A stretch of DNA of 64,000 nt from CALMZY01 sp052033915 (GTDB lineage: Bacteria; Verrucomicrobiota; Kiritimatiellia; CAIQIC01; JAGNIJ01), in the NCBI GenBank assembly GCA_052033915.1, contig JBPOJF010000006.1, positions 1 through 64,000 of the forward strand, given 5' to 3'. Numbering within the stretch: position 1 is the first letter of the stretch; each line of letters starts with the position of its first letter. The position numbers and the translations under genes were made by a program. Under the pieces are notes generated by a model, which was not told the DNA's origin, searched no databases, and saw only the letters and a program-made list of their open reading frames with translations. This document shows, in pieces, positions 26,805 to 39,200 of the stretch.

Positions 26805-28037
26805 TCAAATCCGGGTTCCGGCGGGGATTATGGTGTTCTTCGGAATGACGATGATCCCGTCTTTAACCGTGTAGAGCGGGGTTTCGGTATTGTCCGGTTT
26901 TCCGTCAGGGGTGATGTACACCCCATCGCCGATCCGGGCATTCTTGTCGATAATGGCATTCTTGATATAACACTCCCGCCCAACCCCGATTCGGGGCACG
27001 CCCTTCAAGGGATGCTCGTGCTCGTACAAATCCGCGCCCATGAGTACGGAATGCTCCATGACGCTGCCCTCGCCCACCACCGCGCGTATCCCGATGATGG
27101 AGTGGAGGATGCGATGCCCCGAGATGATGCACCCTTCCGACAGGAGACAACGGTTCAAGTCGCAGCAGTTGATCTTCGACGGAGGCAGGTAACGCATGTG
27201 CGTGTGGATCGGCAACTTCGTATCGTAGAAGTTGAACTCCGGCACAACATCCGTCAGCGCCAAGTTGGCTTCCCAGAATGACCGGATGGTTCCGATGTCC
27301 TTCCAGTACCCCTCGAAGATGTAGCTGAAGACCTTGAACTGGTCGATGGAAGCCGGAATGATGTGCTTTCCAAAATCCTGTTTGTCGTTGTCCAGCAGTT
27401 CCCGCAGCACCTTCGTGTTGAAGATGTAGATGCCCATGCTGGCCAGGTACCGCTCCTCCTTGTACATGGGGGCGCGCAATTCATCCAGCGTCGGCGTGTT
27501 GCCGGGCTTTTCCACAAAGCGCGTGATTTTCTTGGTGTCGTCCACCTGCATGATACCGAGACTTCCGGCCTCCTGGCGCTCCACCGGCTTGGTCGTGATC
27601 GTCACATCCGCGCCCGTGGCCACGTGCTGCTTGATCACCTCCGCGATGTTCATGCGGTACAACTGGTCGCCGGAAAGGACCACGATCAGTTCCGGATCCT
27701 CGTCCATGAAGTAGCGGAACGTCTGCCGAACCGCGTCGGCCGTTCCCTGGAACCACGACTCCGAAACCATCGTCTGCATGGCGGCCAGGATCTGCACATA
27801 CCCCTGCGAAAACTGGTCGAACCGGTACGTATTCTGAACGTGCCTGTGCAGGGAGACGCTGTTGAACTGCGTGAGCAGGAATATCTTGCGAATCCCGCTG
27901 TTGATGCAGTTGCTGATCGGAATATCGACCAGGCGATACTTGCCCGCGATCGGCACGGCGGGCTTTGCCCGGTCGCGGGTCAACGGCAGCAACCGCTGCC
28001 CCTGTCCGCCGCCCATGATTACGCTTACGACTTTCAT
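26805..28037 (-). CDS. glgC: Glucose-1-phosphate adenylyltransferase
   Basis: ADP-glucose pyrophosphorylase, the committed step of bacterial glycogen synthesis (410 aa). The start at 28037 (MKVVSVIMGGGQGQRLLPLT) follows AAGGA; the open frame runs 35 codons further but without similarity. The nucleotidyl transfer loop GGGQGQRL, the KPAVPIAGKYRLVDIPISNC segment with the conserved lysine, GTADAVRQ and a left-handed beta-helix C-terminal domain (repeats around GSVMEHSVLMGADLYEHE) are visible. No other glycogen gene is in the window. Confidence 0.95.
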   Translation of the reverse strand: MKVVSVIMGGGQGQRLLPLTRDRAKPAVPIAGKYRLVDIPISNCINSGIRKIFLLTQFNSVSLHRHVQNTYRFDQFSQGYVQILAAMQTMVSESWFQGTADAVRQTFRYFMDEDPELIVVLSGDQLYRMNIAEVIKQHVATGADVTITTKPVERQEAGSLGIMQVDDTKKITRFVEKPGNTPTLDELRAPMYKEERYLASMGIYIFNTKVLRELLDNDKQDFGKHIIPASIDQFKVFSYIFEGYWKDIGTIRSFWEANLALTDVVPEFNFYDTKLPIHTHMRYLPPSKINCCDLNRCLLSEGCIISGHRILHSIIGIRAVVGEGSVMEHSVLMGADLYEHEHPLKGVPRIGVGRECYIKNAIIDKNARIGDGVYITPDGKPDNTETPLYTVKDGIIVIPKNTIIPAGTRI

Positions 28038-28096
28038 AATAGAAATGTCCTTCGTAGTGATTCCGTAGCCGCGTCCATAAACTAGGCGCAGGCCCC

Positions 28097-28125
28097 TAAA
28101 CAGGCAACCACAAAATGCCTGTTTA
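28097..28125. promoter_or_regulatory. Perfect 10-bp inverted repeat between glgC and mtnP
   Basis: TAAACAGGCA (28097-28106) and TGCCTGTTTA (28116-28125) are perfect complements separated by 9 bases. It lies in the divergent gap, 60 bases upstream of glgC and 97 upstream of mtnP. Neither strand has a following T-run, so an operator is more likely than a terminator. Confidence 0.5.
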
Positions 28126-28221
28126 AGCTGTCCCCGGCACATGGAGCGGCCCCACCGCGAACTTGCGGGAGACGCCCCGATCCGCTACAATTCGTCAGCA
28201 GTTCAACTTGGAGACCCACAC

Positions 28222-29148
28222 ATGAAACTCGGCATTATCGGCGGCAGCGGCCTCTACGAGATGAAAGGATTGCAGGATATTCAGGCCATCCACGTGGACA
28301 CCCCTTTCGGGCCGCCCTCCGACGCTTACTTTCATGCCCGGCTCGGAAGCACCGAGGTGTACTTTCTGTCCCGCCACGGCCGCGGCCACCGGAAGCTGCC
28401 TTCCGAAATCAACCACCGGGCCAACATTCTCGGGTTCAAGCTCCTCGGCGTGGAACGCGTCGTCGGATTCAGCGCCGTCGGCAGTTTGAAGGAGGAACTC
28501 CGGCCCCGCGACATCGTGATTCCCGACCAGTATTTCGACCGCACCAAGAAATCGCTCGAACATACCTTCTTTGGGAACGGGATCGTTGCGCACGTCCCCT
28601 TCGGGGAGCCGGTCTGCCCCGATCTGCGGAATCTGCTACACTCCATCACCCGCGGATTAATTGCCCGTAAGAAAATGTTCGCGGGCCTCAAGGTCCAAAA
28701 CGGCGCGACCTATGTGAACATGGAAGGGCCGGCCTTCTCCACGAAAGCCGAGTCCAACATCTACCGGAAGATGGGGTTCGACGTCATCGGAATGACGAGC
28801 CTCCCGGAGGCCAAGCTATGCCGCGAGGCCGAAATCTGCTACGCCAACTTCTCGATAGTCACGGACTATGATTGCTGGCACGAATCGGAAGAGACCGTCA
28901 GCATCGAGATGATCCTCGAAAACCTGAAGGCCAACATAACCATCGCGTACGATGTACTGGCCAAGCTGATCCAATCCGTCAAACCCGCCAAGGCCTGCTC
29001 GTGCAGTAACGCACTCTGCAACGCGATCGTCACCGCGCCTGACGCCATCCCCGAGGCCGCCAAGGCCGCCATCGAGCCGATCGTCCGCAAGTACGTGAAA
29101 TGCGAGCACACGCAAGCCTGCTCGAAGCCGGGGAAGATTCTTTCGTAG
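28222..29148 (+). CDS. mtnP: S-methyl-5'-thioadenosine phosphorylase
   Basis: Phosphorolysis of 5'-methylthioadenosine to adenine and methylthioribose-1-phosphate in methionine salvage (308 aa). The start at 28222 follows GGAG. Family motifs are GIIGGSGLY, RHGRGHRKLPSEINHRANI, the NMEGPAFSTKAES methionine/substrate segment and DYDCWHE. The protein is about 20 residues longer than many homologues and carries a Cys-rich C-terminal part (KACSCSNALC, then KCEHTQAC). A CxC motif is known in some thermophile MTAPs. Confidence 0.93.
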   Translation: MKLGIIGGSGLYEMKGLQDIQAIHVDTPFGPPSDAYFHARLGSTEVYFLSRHGRGHRKLPSEINHRANILGFKLLGVERVVGFSAVGSLKEELRPRDIVIPDQYFDRTKKSLEHTFFGNGIVAHVPFGEPVCPDLRNLLHSITRGLIARKKMFAGLKVQNGATYVNMEGPAFSTKAESNIYRKMGFDVIGMTSLPEAKLCREAEICYANFSIVTDYDCWHESEETVSIEMILENLKANITIAYDVLAKLIQSVKPAKACSCSNALCNAIVTAPDAIPEAAKAAIEPIVRKYVKCEHTQACSKPGKILS

Positions 29149-29200
29149 AGCGGACCGGCAACCCGGCAAGCGCTCGACAGCGTCGCCCCGTAAAGCGAAG

Positions 29201-29226
29201 CGGCGGCTCTCCGAAGAGAACCGCCG
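29201..29226. terminator. Hairpin between convergent mtnP and lipoprotein gene
   Basis: CGGCGG-C-TCTC, loop CGAA, GAGA-A-CCGCCG forms a stem with one C/A mismatch, placed between two convergent genes (stops at 29148 and 29250). A T-run is missing on both strands, so factor-independent termination is only probable. Confidence 0.45.
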
Positions 29227-29249
29227 CCGACAATCAATAGACAAAGACG

Positions 29250-30077
29250 CTATGGCATCGTTGTAGTCGATGTCGTTGTTGATATCATACCGGAATTACC
29301 CGGCGAAATGCCGTCCACTTCGCTGACCTTTCCGGCCTCTTCGACCCAGGTCCCCTGAAGGCGGTACTGGGTATTGGCTTCCGTAATCATGTAGGTCGTG
29401 GTTGCCGTTTTGGTGCTCGTGTCCGTCCGGGTGCCGGTCTCGCTTACATTGTGTGAAATAACCGTCCCGTCGGGCGTTGTCTTCGTGGTGGATACTTTTT
29501 TGAATATCTCATTACCTTTCGCATCGTACTCAGTGATCGTGATCGTCGTAATAACCTCCTGGCCAGTGGAACCAATGGTTATATTGGTCGTCACGGTTTC
29601 AGTCCGAGTCCGTGTATCGGTCGAGGTGTCGGTCTCCGTTGTCCCCTTGATATCCGTCACCGCCACGGCGTGAATGATCCCGGCAAAGGTGATGTCCTTG
29701 GCGGATACGTTGTCATGTCCCGAGAAATTGATCTGGGCCTGAACCAGTTGTGCGCCGCTGGGATAGGAACCGCCGGAGGAGGAACTGACGGCCCCCGGCG
29801 CGCCGATCGTCCCGCGATACGTCGAACCCTGGTTGTCATGCACTTCCACGGAGTTGCCCGCCTGCTGGATGGTCAGGCTGACGATATTGCCCGCCGACGT
29901 GTTCTTCACCAGACGCCCGCCCTCGGTCGCGTGGTAGTAGCCGGAGAAATTGATGCTGACCCCCGCGCCCTCCGAGGTGTTGAACCCCGCATCGTGAGTC
30001 GACCAATCGCAACCCGTAATCAAGGCCGTCACAACCAGCGAGGAGGCAAGCAAGGACAAGAATAATGCTCTCTTCAT
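29250..30077 (-). CDS. Thr/Ser-rich lipoprotein of unknown function
   Basis: A 275-aa exported lipoprotein. AAAGGAG stands 7 bases before the ATG and the signal peptide ends in LITGC (lipid Cys23). Residues about 40-140 form a beta-rich domain starting INFSGYYHATEGGRLV. Residues 145-235 are extremely Thr-rich with alternating charged residues (TETDTSTDTRTRTETVTT). A short domain with QYRLQGTWVEEAG and a Thr/Ser tail closes it. I do not recognise a family. The Thr-rich middle looks like a surface stalk. It follows the giant protease gene on the same strand after 131 bases. Confidence 0.6.
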   Translation of the reverse strand: MKRALFLSLLASSLVVTALITGCDWSTHDAGFNTSEGAGVSINFSGYYHATEGGRLVKNTSAGNIVSLTIQQAGNSVEVHDNQGSTYRGTIGAPGAVSSSSGGSYPSGAQLVQAQINFSGHDNVSAKDITFAGIIHAVAVTDIKGTTETDTSTDTRTRTETVTTNITIGSTGQEVITTITITEYDAKGNEIFKKVSTTKTTPDGTVISHNVSETGTRTDTSTKTATTTYMITEANTQYRLQGTWVEEAGKVSEVDGISPGNSGMISTTTSTTTMP

Positions 30078-30171
30078 TCCCGATCTCCTTTGTAGTTCCG
30101 TGTTTCTCTCTTTTTTAGAGCCTTTTTGTCAAGCCACAAGCCGATCCGCTGCGCTGAATCCCCTCTCCCGC

Positions 30172-30193
30172 GCCGCGCCCTTGCGGGCGCGGC
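30172..30193 (-). terminator. GC-rich hairpin after the giant protease gene
   Basis: GCCGCGCCC and GGGCGCGGC form a perfect 9-bp stem with loop TTGC, 16 bases past the stop of the giant gene. No T-run follows on the minus strand, so it may stall or protect the transcript rather than terminate it. Confidence 0.4.
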
Positions 30194-30208
30194 TGTGCCA
30201 CGGTCGCG

Positions 30209-33200
30209 CTATGGCGTGCCGAGCACCCAGATGCGGTAGTACCGCAACGGATCTCCGCTCCAATCCGTGTACGTTCCGACCGTGCCGGAAGGGACGACAT
30301 CGGCCAGGTCATTCCATGACCCGGCGAGGAGATCGTACGTGTATTGGAGCCGATAGGTCGTACCGGGCGTCGCCGACCACGTGATCATTCGCGGTATGCC
30401 GGCGATGTCGGTGAACACAACATCTTGCAGATTCATCTCGCCCATATTGAACGAACTGTTCGTGTTGCTCAGATGGATCGGTCCGAACATCGAGTTCACG
30501 GACCCGATCATGTACTTGCCCAGCGGGAGGAAGCCGAACATGAACAGCCCATCGCCGTCCGTGGTGGTCGTGTCCTGGACATGTCCGTTATAGTTCTGAC
30601 CGTAGAGCATCACATCCACGCCCGGCATGTTTGTAAACAGGCCGGTGATCTCGGCCGCCTGTAGAACGGCCACATCGTCGATGTACCACCCGCCGGCTAC
30701 GCCGTGGGAATCCGACTGCAGGGTGAATCTAAGGAACACGTTCGACTCATTGGCCAAGGTGTTCAGCGGAACAATGACCCGGCGCCACTTGCCGAGCGTA
30801 TTGAACATGCTGTTGCGATCCGGCAGGACCGGCAGGACCGGCTTGTTCGTGGATGTCTGACGCGTGCTAATGTCCGCCGGCGTCTCCGGACGAACCGCAT
30901 CCACCCGCACCACGTCATTCGAATCGAACAGATCAAGCCACTCGTGGAACACGAGGAAGTAGTTGTTCATGTTGTTGGTGGACGTGCTGTTCCTCGCCGG
31001 AATGGTCAAGTCGATCAGCGGCGAATAGAGCTCCATGATCGCATCGTTCGGATACGTGCTCCGCAGGCTCGTGCCCCAGCACCAGCGCCCGCTGTAGGCG
31101 TACGGCGGCGCGCCGCTGGCGCCGAGCGCCGTGTTGTTCGGAACGCCGATCTCCCAGACGTCGCGCGCATCAAACGGATCCTCGCCGCCGAAACGGTGAT
31201 ACCACAGGTTGATCTGCGCCGGAACGTAGGCCGACACACCCATCTCATATTCCTCCGCCACGTAGTGGAATTCCGCATCGGGTTGCAGATGGTTCTCGAA
31301 CGGCAGATTGCGTCTCAGCGCATACTTGGCATCGTCGTTCCTCAACGACTCCATGTCGGCGATCGCACCGCGGTTCGTGAGCGAACATGGCCCGATCCTG
31401 ATGTAGGCAAACGGAATCGTTTCGTTGCTCGCGCACGGCTGGACCAGCCGGTTTACCCGGGGATCACGGCCCGCGGACGGTCCGCCCAATTCGTATTCGG
31501 CGCCGTCACTCACCATATCCATGTCCGTGTCCTGACCGGTGGGAATAACACCCGAGCGGCCGCCGAACAGAAGGGCGGACCCCAGCGCGCACTTGTCGCG
31601 CTCGATGACTTCAATCGTCAGGTTCTCGTTGGTAACAACGACATCCTCCTTGTCATCCTGCCAGGTGGCATCGCCCTTGATATCGGGAATCTTGCGGGAA
31701 TTCTGTCCCCAGACCATCGGGGCAAACGCGCGCGGCGTGGGACTCTCGGAGTTCTGCCCGTTGGGGCTTATCAGCACCCACCGTCCCCCCTCCTTGTTTT
31801 GATAGAGCCACGTGTCGTTGAAGTATGTGTTGCCATCGGTTCCGCCGAACAGAACAATGCTCCGGCCGTTTTTGTCGCCGCCGACGCAGTACTCCGAGAT
31901 GTTGCGGTCGTAATCATTCCCGCCGAAGAACACCATGGACGCTCCGCCGCGGGGCTGCGGCCGCTCCTTGTTGCGGAAGTCGGTGATCTGTGTCCACTTC
32001 GCGTCATTCGTCACGGAGATCGTCACATTGGAGCCCTCGTTCGTCTCGGTCGTGGTGACCACCCTGTGCGGCTCATACTTCCACATGTCGTTCAGCGGCC
32101 GGTGATGGGCGTCAAATCCGCCGAACATCACAACCTGTCGGTTCACCGGGTCGTAAACCATCGAATGACCCCATCGAGGCGACGGACTCTCAGGCGTCCG
32201 GATGTGTGAATACCGGATGAAGTCGGGATCCCCGCCGGCGCTCCAGTCGATCTTGAATTCCATCGTATCGCCCAAGACCTCGCGGCCGTTCATACCGCCG
32301 AACATCACAACGATCTTCCGGTCCCAATCGTATACAAAGCCGGCCGACTTTCTCCTGTAGTCATCGTAGAAGTCCTGGACATAGTTCGGCGTAGCCCAAA
32401 ACGCGTCAACCTTGTACTTCGGACGATAGGCGACAGTCAGCCTGGTCCGCGTCTTGTCGAACCTGGCAAGGTTGTTTGTCGCCGTCGATACGGCGATCAA
32501 CCCGAAACTCTCGGCGGTCCAATTCACCGTATCGGATTTATGGTACGACACAAGCTCCTTCAGGATGCCGGTTATGTCCACGACGATATTCGTACCAGAG
32601 CTATGGGTAGTCAGCACCGTGAAAGTCGTCGGACCCGTGTTCAGCCAATCTGAAGTCAGTCGATTTTGAGGCAGAGTGCCCTCGTCCTGAGTATATTCTT
32701 CCGGCGAATAGCCCAGCGATTTCTTCAACTCACCCCACAGTTCGAGGGTCAAGTCCGCTGCCGGAGGCGTGGAAATATAGAACTCAATTTCCGCGTGCAG
32801 GATCTCTTCACAAGTGTCCCTCAAGCTGACATCAGAGAAATGGAACGCCGCGAAGCCGTCGTAGTTGGTGTCGCCGGATGAACTCCGACCCACAACCACG
32901 TCGTACACATTATCGTCCATAAGAACACCCGTTAAAGTCCTGTACTGCGCCGCCTGGAAGTCCGGGCTGATCGAATCGGTCACGGCATCCTTGCTATCCG
33001 ATGACTTGTAGAACCAGTAGCCGTAGTTATACGCATGCCGTTCCGTCATGCCGTCGTACATGAAGGTCCAGTCGAAGCTGCGGCTCCCCGTCCACGGCCT
33101 GTTCTTGGGCAGACCCAAGCCCTCGTCATCGCAGTTATAGGGCTGGTTGTCGCAGGGGCAAGCGCCGTCCTTGGAGTTCTTATCCACGAAGATCGGAACC

Positions 33201-36200
33201 GCCGTCACTTCGCCCAACCCGTCGGAGTATCTCGGAGCCTCGCCGTACAAGGGCGCAACGCTCTTCACCCAAACATTGGAGCGGATGATGAACTCCCAGA
33301 CGTCCTTGCACGTGCTGACCCCATCGCGCCCGCCGATGACGACAAGTTTGCGGTTGTCCAGCAGGATCTGGCCGCCGTTGTCGTTCTTCGGATTCTTCGT
33401 CTCGAAGACGGGGATGTACGTCATCGCGGCGCCCCAGCGCGGCGTCGGGTGCAGACTGCCCTTTTCGGGCGAGAGTTTCTGCCAGTGCGGATAGTCGTCG
33501 TCCTTGGGCCACACCAGTTGCCACAGATCGTTCAGCGCCTGGTCGAAGTGGTTTGTCGCGACCGGCACGTCTTCCCACTCAACGATATACTGGGTCACAG
33601 CCTGCCCGTTCGTGACGCACAGAAGATAGTTGGTGCCGGTCAGGGCGAGGTTGTTCTGCACGCCGTTCGTGTCAAACGTGTTCGTCAGCGAACCGCCCGT
33701 GAAGCTCAGTTTAGGGAAGCCGCAGCCGTCGAAGAAGTTGAAGAACCGGTTATTGACCCACGACCAGCCCTTCTCCCAATCGTTTCCGGTATTGAACCCG
33801 CCGATCGCCGCCACGCCGGAGGGGGAGACTCCGAGGGTCGCCAGAGTGTTCATGTACGTCAGTGGGTCGCGGAACGTCGCCAGGTGTCCGATAATGTTGG
33901 AGTACACCGGACCGGACGTGTTCGTGAACACACGGCTGTACGGAACCATCGCGGCGTCGCGCGCGGCCTCCCAGGTGATGTTGGAGTTGAACACGCGATA
34001 CACGCTCCGGCGCAGGGTTGACTCGACCTCGCCGTACCGGTTTGAAACGGACACGCCGTCCATGAGGCGATCGGCATCCGAATCCTGCACAACCGGAATG
34101 GACCGGAAACTGCGGTCTTCCTGGCCGTCGTCGAGACCGTCGCCGTCCGTATCGGGATTCCAAGGGTCGGTGCTGAGGCTGTGAATCTCGTTGGGGTTCG
34201 CGTTCGGATCGAGATGGAAACGAATGCTGTATTCGCGGCCGTTCCACAAACCGTCTGCATCCAAATCGCCATCCACGCCCAAAACCTCGTACCGGACAAA
34301 GTTAGTGGGACTGATCCCCCCCACGGGAACCGGATCCATCGGATGCAGACCGAACATGACCTCCCACCCGTCCGGCATACCATCGCCGTCGGAATCGGGG
34401 TTGAACGGATCGCTGGAGTAATCCCAGGCATAGCCCGACACGTTATTCCCATACAGGGAGTCGCGAACCATGTACTCCTGCAGATTGCTCAGACCATCGC
34501 CGTCCGGATCGTCATCGCCGTCATACGGATTGTACGGATCGAGCCGGTTGTCATTCCGCAGATTGCCGAATTCGTCAATCACCTCGAACCCGTCCGGCAT
34601 GCCGTCGCCGTCCGTATCCCAATCCGTCGGGCCATCCAGGCAGCCGTCACCATCCAGGTCGCCGCCCTTCCACATCGGGAAGAAACCGCCGTCCCGAATG
34701 CCGTCCATGTCCTTATCCCAAACTTCACGTCCATCGAGCAGGCCGTCGCCATCCGTATCGGGCCGATTCGGATCCGTGCCGTAGGTGAAGACTTCGGGGC
34801 CATCGGGCAGGAAGTCGCCGTCCGTATCAGACAGTTTGGGATTCGTGCCTGCGAGGAATTCGGAGATGTTCTGTAAGCCGTCATCGTCCGGATCTTCGAA
34901 CGCATCGTCCGGATCCAACGGGTCTAACCCGTGCGACATTTCCCAGCCGTCGGGCATGTCATCGTCGTCCGAGTCAGCATTTGTCGGGTCGGTCCAATCG
35001 TTCGTGTTCGCCGTCCAGTCGCGCCCAAGGAATTCTCTGATGTTGATCAGTCCGTCTCCGTCGGGGTCCTCATCGGTCTTCCCGGCTTCAATCACATCGA
35101 GCTCTGCAATCGTGTTCAATCCGCCAAGGAATTCGAACCCGTCCCACATCCCGTCCCCGTCCGTATCCACGCGATCCGGCAGACCGTCCGCGTACACCAA
35201 GGCGCCTTTATTGTGGCCGACGGACACCGATTGGCTAACCTCATTGGCCGGAATACCGAGGAACAGCGTGACCGCGCGCTCCTTCGTGGGCACTGCGGCG
35301 CAGGTATTCATAATCGCACTGCACATGAAGCGGTCGCCCTCGATGGAAACCGCGCGCGCTCCGCTTCCGAAGTTGCAGACGCCTTCCAGAAACCGGCCCA
35401 CAAAGTAGGCGCGCACCACGGAGGCATTCTGCGGGGCGTTGGTTTCCAGCGAGGAGACGGCCAGGAGATTCGTCACGCCGTCATAGTTCACTTCGGCACC
35501 GTCGGACATCCCGTCAAGGTCCGTGTCCGGATGGAACGGGTTCAGGCGTATGTTGAAGAGCCGGAACTGCTCATACTCGAACAAGTTCGCCAGACCATCG
35601 GCATCCGGATCATCGTCGCGGCTGTACTTGAAGATATTCGTGTAGCCGATGACCTCGGTCCGATCCTCGACGAGGTCGTAATCCTCGTCCGCATCGTACA
35701 GCGTGAACGTCTGGGAGTTCGTCACGCCGCTGAACACGCTGATGCGCCGCAGTTCGGGCTGTTTGAAGCCTGGCAGCCAGACCGACAAGGAGTGCTCGCC
35801 CGGCCGGAGCCCCGTAATCCGTGCGGGCGTGACCACCGGGTTGGTCGTTCCATCGCCGTACCAAATGCCATCCACATAGATCAACGCGCCCGTGACCACG
35901 TTGTCGTTATTGTCACGCGCGGCGACGTTGACGGCTCCGACTGCCCCGTAAATATCGTTGGACGAAAACCGAACCATGACGCGCGATCCGAGAGGAACAT
36001 TGACGATCTTCGGAGCGATCATCGGCCCGTTGGTCGGTGCGAGTCGAACCTCGTGAACGCCCGCCAGAACGCTCAAACGCATGGGGGTCGTGTTCGTGAC
36101 GCCGCGCGCATCCACGAACACGGGGTACGCCTTGTTGTCCTCGGCGACGACGTCCAGATATCCTCTGCCCGAATTCGTCCCTATCGTGACCAGCGTGATC

Positions 36201-39200
36201 TCGCCCTCGCGAAGATCGACCGCCGGCGGCGCATAGAAGGCCAAATTCGTTCCGGCATAAATCACGTGCCGGCCGACCCCCAAGTCGCCGAGCAGGGTCG
36301 GCTGAACTGTGTTCAACTGCCAATCGGGATGATTGATCGCGATCGACATGCTCGTGGAAGCCGGATACGTCGTGAAATTAATCAGTCCGGGATTCGCCAC
36401 GCCGTTCCAAATGCGGGCCTGGTGATTCGTCGTGAGGCCGTCGACATAGCAGATGTTGGACGGGTCGGAGCCTCGGAACATTACGCCGAGATAGGCGCGG
36501 CCCTTGCCCGGCTCCAACTCGAAATGACAGTTCCCCACCGAACCGGTTGCGGTGAGGTTCAACCAGCCGTTCGTCGCCAGGTCAACGCTGAAGACGCCCG
36601 GATTCAACTGACGCCCGAAGCCGTACGGCGCGTTGAAGAGCGCGCCGTTCCAGAACTCGGACCGGTGGCTGGGTTCCGAAGCCTTGACATAGTATCGGCC
36701 CCGCGGCAGACCGGAGATCGCGTAACTGCCGTCCTCGGCGGTCATCGCCTCGCCGAAGACCTTGCCCGGGAGCACATACTTGTTCCCCTGCGCGAAGTTC
36801 GTGACATGGCCGCGCCCGATCGCCTGGACGCGGGCGCCTGCGATCGGCGCGCCGTTGATGTCGCGCACCCAGCCGGCGATCCTCACGCCTTCGTAGATCG
36901 TCACATCGTCGACATACCAGCCGGCGAAGTGGTTGTTTTCCCCATTCGCGGTGAAGACAAAACGAACCTGGACATTCGTCTGCCCGGCGAATCGGGAAAT
37001 ATCCAGCACGCGGTGCACCCAGCGCCCCGCGGCATTCGTCAGGGCATTGGAGACTCCGCTGACGCCGGACAATGCACCGCTGACCGGGTACCAGTTCGTT
37101 CCGTCGCCGCGGCCGAAGACCTGGACAAAATCTTTGTTCGGCTCGGTCGCGTAGTACTCGTTCCAAGCCACGAACAGGTTGGTCACGGTCAGCGCGGAAA
37201 ACCGGGGGCTTTCCAGCGCGGCGGCCTGCTGGTTGTACTTGGAGTTGTACCCTGCCGCCCAGTTCGTCCCCATCTCGGCGTCTGTGGAATACGCATACAC
37301 CGTGTTGGTCGTGTGGTCATACATGTAAACCACATTGGTACTGCGTGGATCCGGCTCCGCGCGGGAAAGGTGCCAGAGATCGGCGCCCACGTACGCGTTC
37401 AACTTGCGATGAGTCCAGTTCGTCCGGCTGGATGTTTCGAAGTCTTCCTTCAGGAGCGTGTGAAGGACATCATTCCCGGTCATCACGGGCCAGCCCAACT
37501 GGAACATGTCGCCGTCGCTGATCCCGTGGCCCAGGCCGTCGGCATTACGCGGATTGCTGCCGTTGTCCACCTCATACTTGTCGTCCAAGCCGTCGAGATC
37601 CGTGTCCGGCAGGGTCGGATCCGTGTTGTACGTATTCACTTCGTCTCCGTCCGACAATCCGTCCGAATCGCTGTCGGTGTTCCACGGGTCCGAGCCCCAC
37701 TGGAACTCAAGCAAATTGCTCAAGCCGTCGCCATCGGAGTCAAGGGCCGCGTCGGCGGGGTCGATGGGGTTGAAGCCATTGATGATTTCCCAACCATCGG
37801 CCATTCCATCGCCGTCCGTGTCAGGCCGGGTCGGGTCCGGGCTGACAAGGCCGGTCGCAACGGTAACGCACTGGGTGGTATACGCCGCATACCACTGGTA
37901 CTCCTCCAGGTTGGATGCGCCATCTCCGTCGAGGTCGGCTGACGGAAGCTGGTTCGTATTCCCCGCGCTGAAGTTCCGGTAATCGATCGCGCCATTGTCC
38001 AGCGGATCCATCGCCAGGGGGCCGACATGAGCGGGGTTGTTCGTCGAGTAGAACCATTCCCATCCGTCCTTCATCCCATCCCCGTCGGTGTCGGGATTGC
38101 AGGCATCCGTCCCGATCGCGATTTCCGTCACATTGCTGAGACAGTCGTTATCGTTGTCCCCAACGCCGGAAACGGCCGCCGCGGACAGGATCACGGTGTT
38201 GTCTTCAAAGAGACCGTTGGTGTCGCCCGCCCGGACACCGAAGCAGTACGAACGATTGGCCGTCAGGCCGGTGACATTGTAGGTCAGCGTATTCGTCACC
38301 ACGGCAATCAGGTTCGAGAAGACATCTCCCGCATTGCAGGAGGGCGTCACGCCGCAATTCCACCAGCTCGTGCCGCGGTAGATGCGATAGAGGATCGTCG
38401 AGGAGACGTTGTCCACCGCATGGGTCCAGAAGAGCTGTACGTTGCTGTTGGTCCCGCCGATCGCGCGCTCGAGACCGTTGAAGGCCGGCGGATCGCGGTC
38501 GCCGATAAACGAGTACGCGACCACCTCGGTGTTGCTCACGTCCTTGGGGTCCCATGCGTTCTGGAAGACGACCGTCGGCAGGTTGACCTTGTCCACAACG
38601 ATCGCCGGATACTGAGAGATTCCACCCTGGACAGCGATCCCCGGAGGGTTTTCAGAACCGCCGACGCCCACCCAGCTTGATCCCACCAGTTTGCGGCAAA
38701 GGAGGCTGTTTCCATTGGTCGTCCCGGCCTGCCAGGCAACGAACACCGTGCCGTTGGGAGAAACGCCGATCGAAGGCGACGACACGACAAGATTGGAGGA
38801 TGCGCTGATGCCCGGATACACTTGCGAATTCCCCAGAGCACTCCAGCTTCCTGAATATCGCGATGCGGATATCTGGCGGAAAAGATAGCCGGTCGGTGGA
38901 ACATCAAAAATTTGTGCCCACGCCAAATACAGCGATCCGTTCGGACCCGCGGCAAGGGACGGATCGGATGCGTAAGGGGCCAAGCCCTGGGTACCCAGAC
39001 TTACCCAGGAACTTCCACTCCAACGGTGGACCTGTATGGCAGGCGTCGGCAATCGGACATCATCCCAGGCAACAACCGGCCTGCCGAAACTGTCGATGAC
39101 CATGCAAGGAGTTCCCACCGAACTGTCCGCCGCAACACCAGGAACGCCGTTCGTGTGAGAACCCGCAAAACCGACCCAGTTCGTCCCGTTCCACGCCGCG

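Noticed and set aside
34130..35200. Regularly spaced near-identical 25-30-bp DNA repeats resembling a CRISPR array
   Set aside because: They encode the in-frame Asp/Gly TSP3 repeats of the giant protein, spacing varies, and no cas genes are nearby.
34931..37942. 1003-aa plus-strand open frame, and similar 965-aa and 501-aa frames opposite the giant gene
   Set aside because: They are mirror images of the minus-strand TSP3-rich gene, with Arg/Val/His-rich composition and no domains. High GC keeps the opposite strand open.
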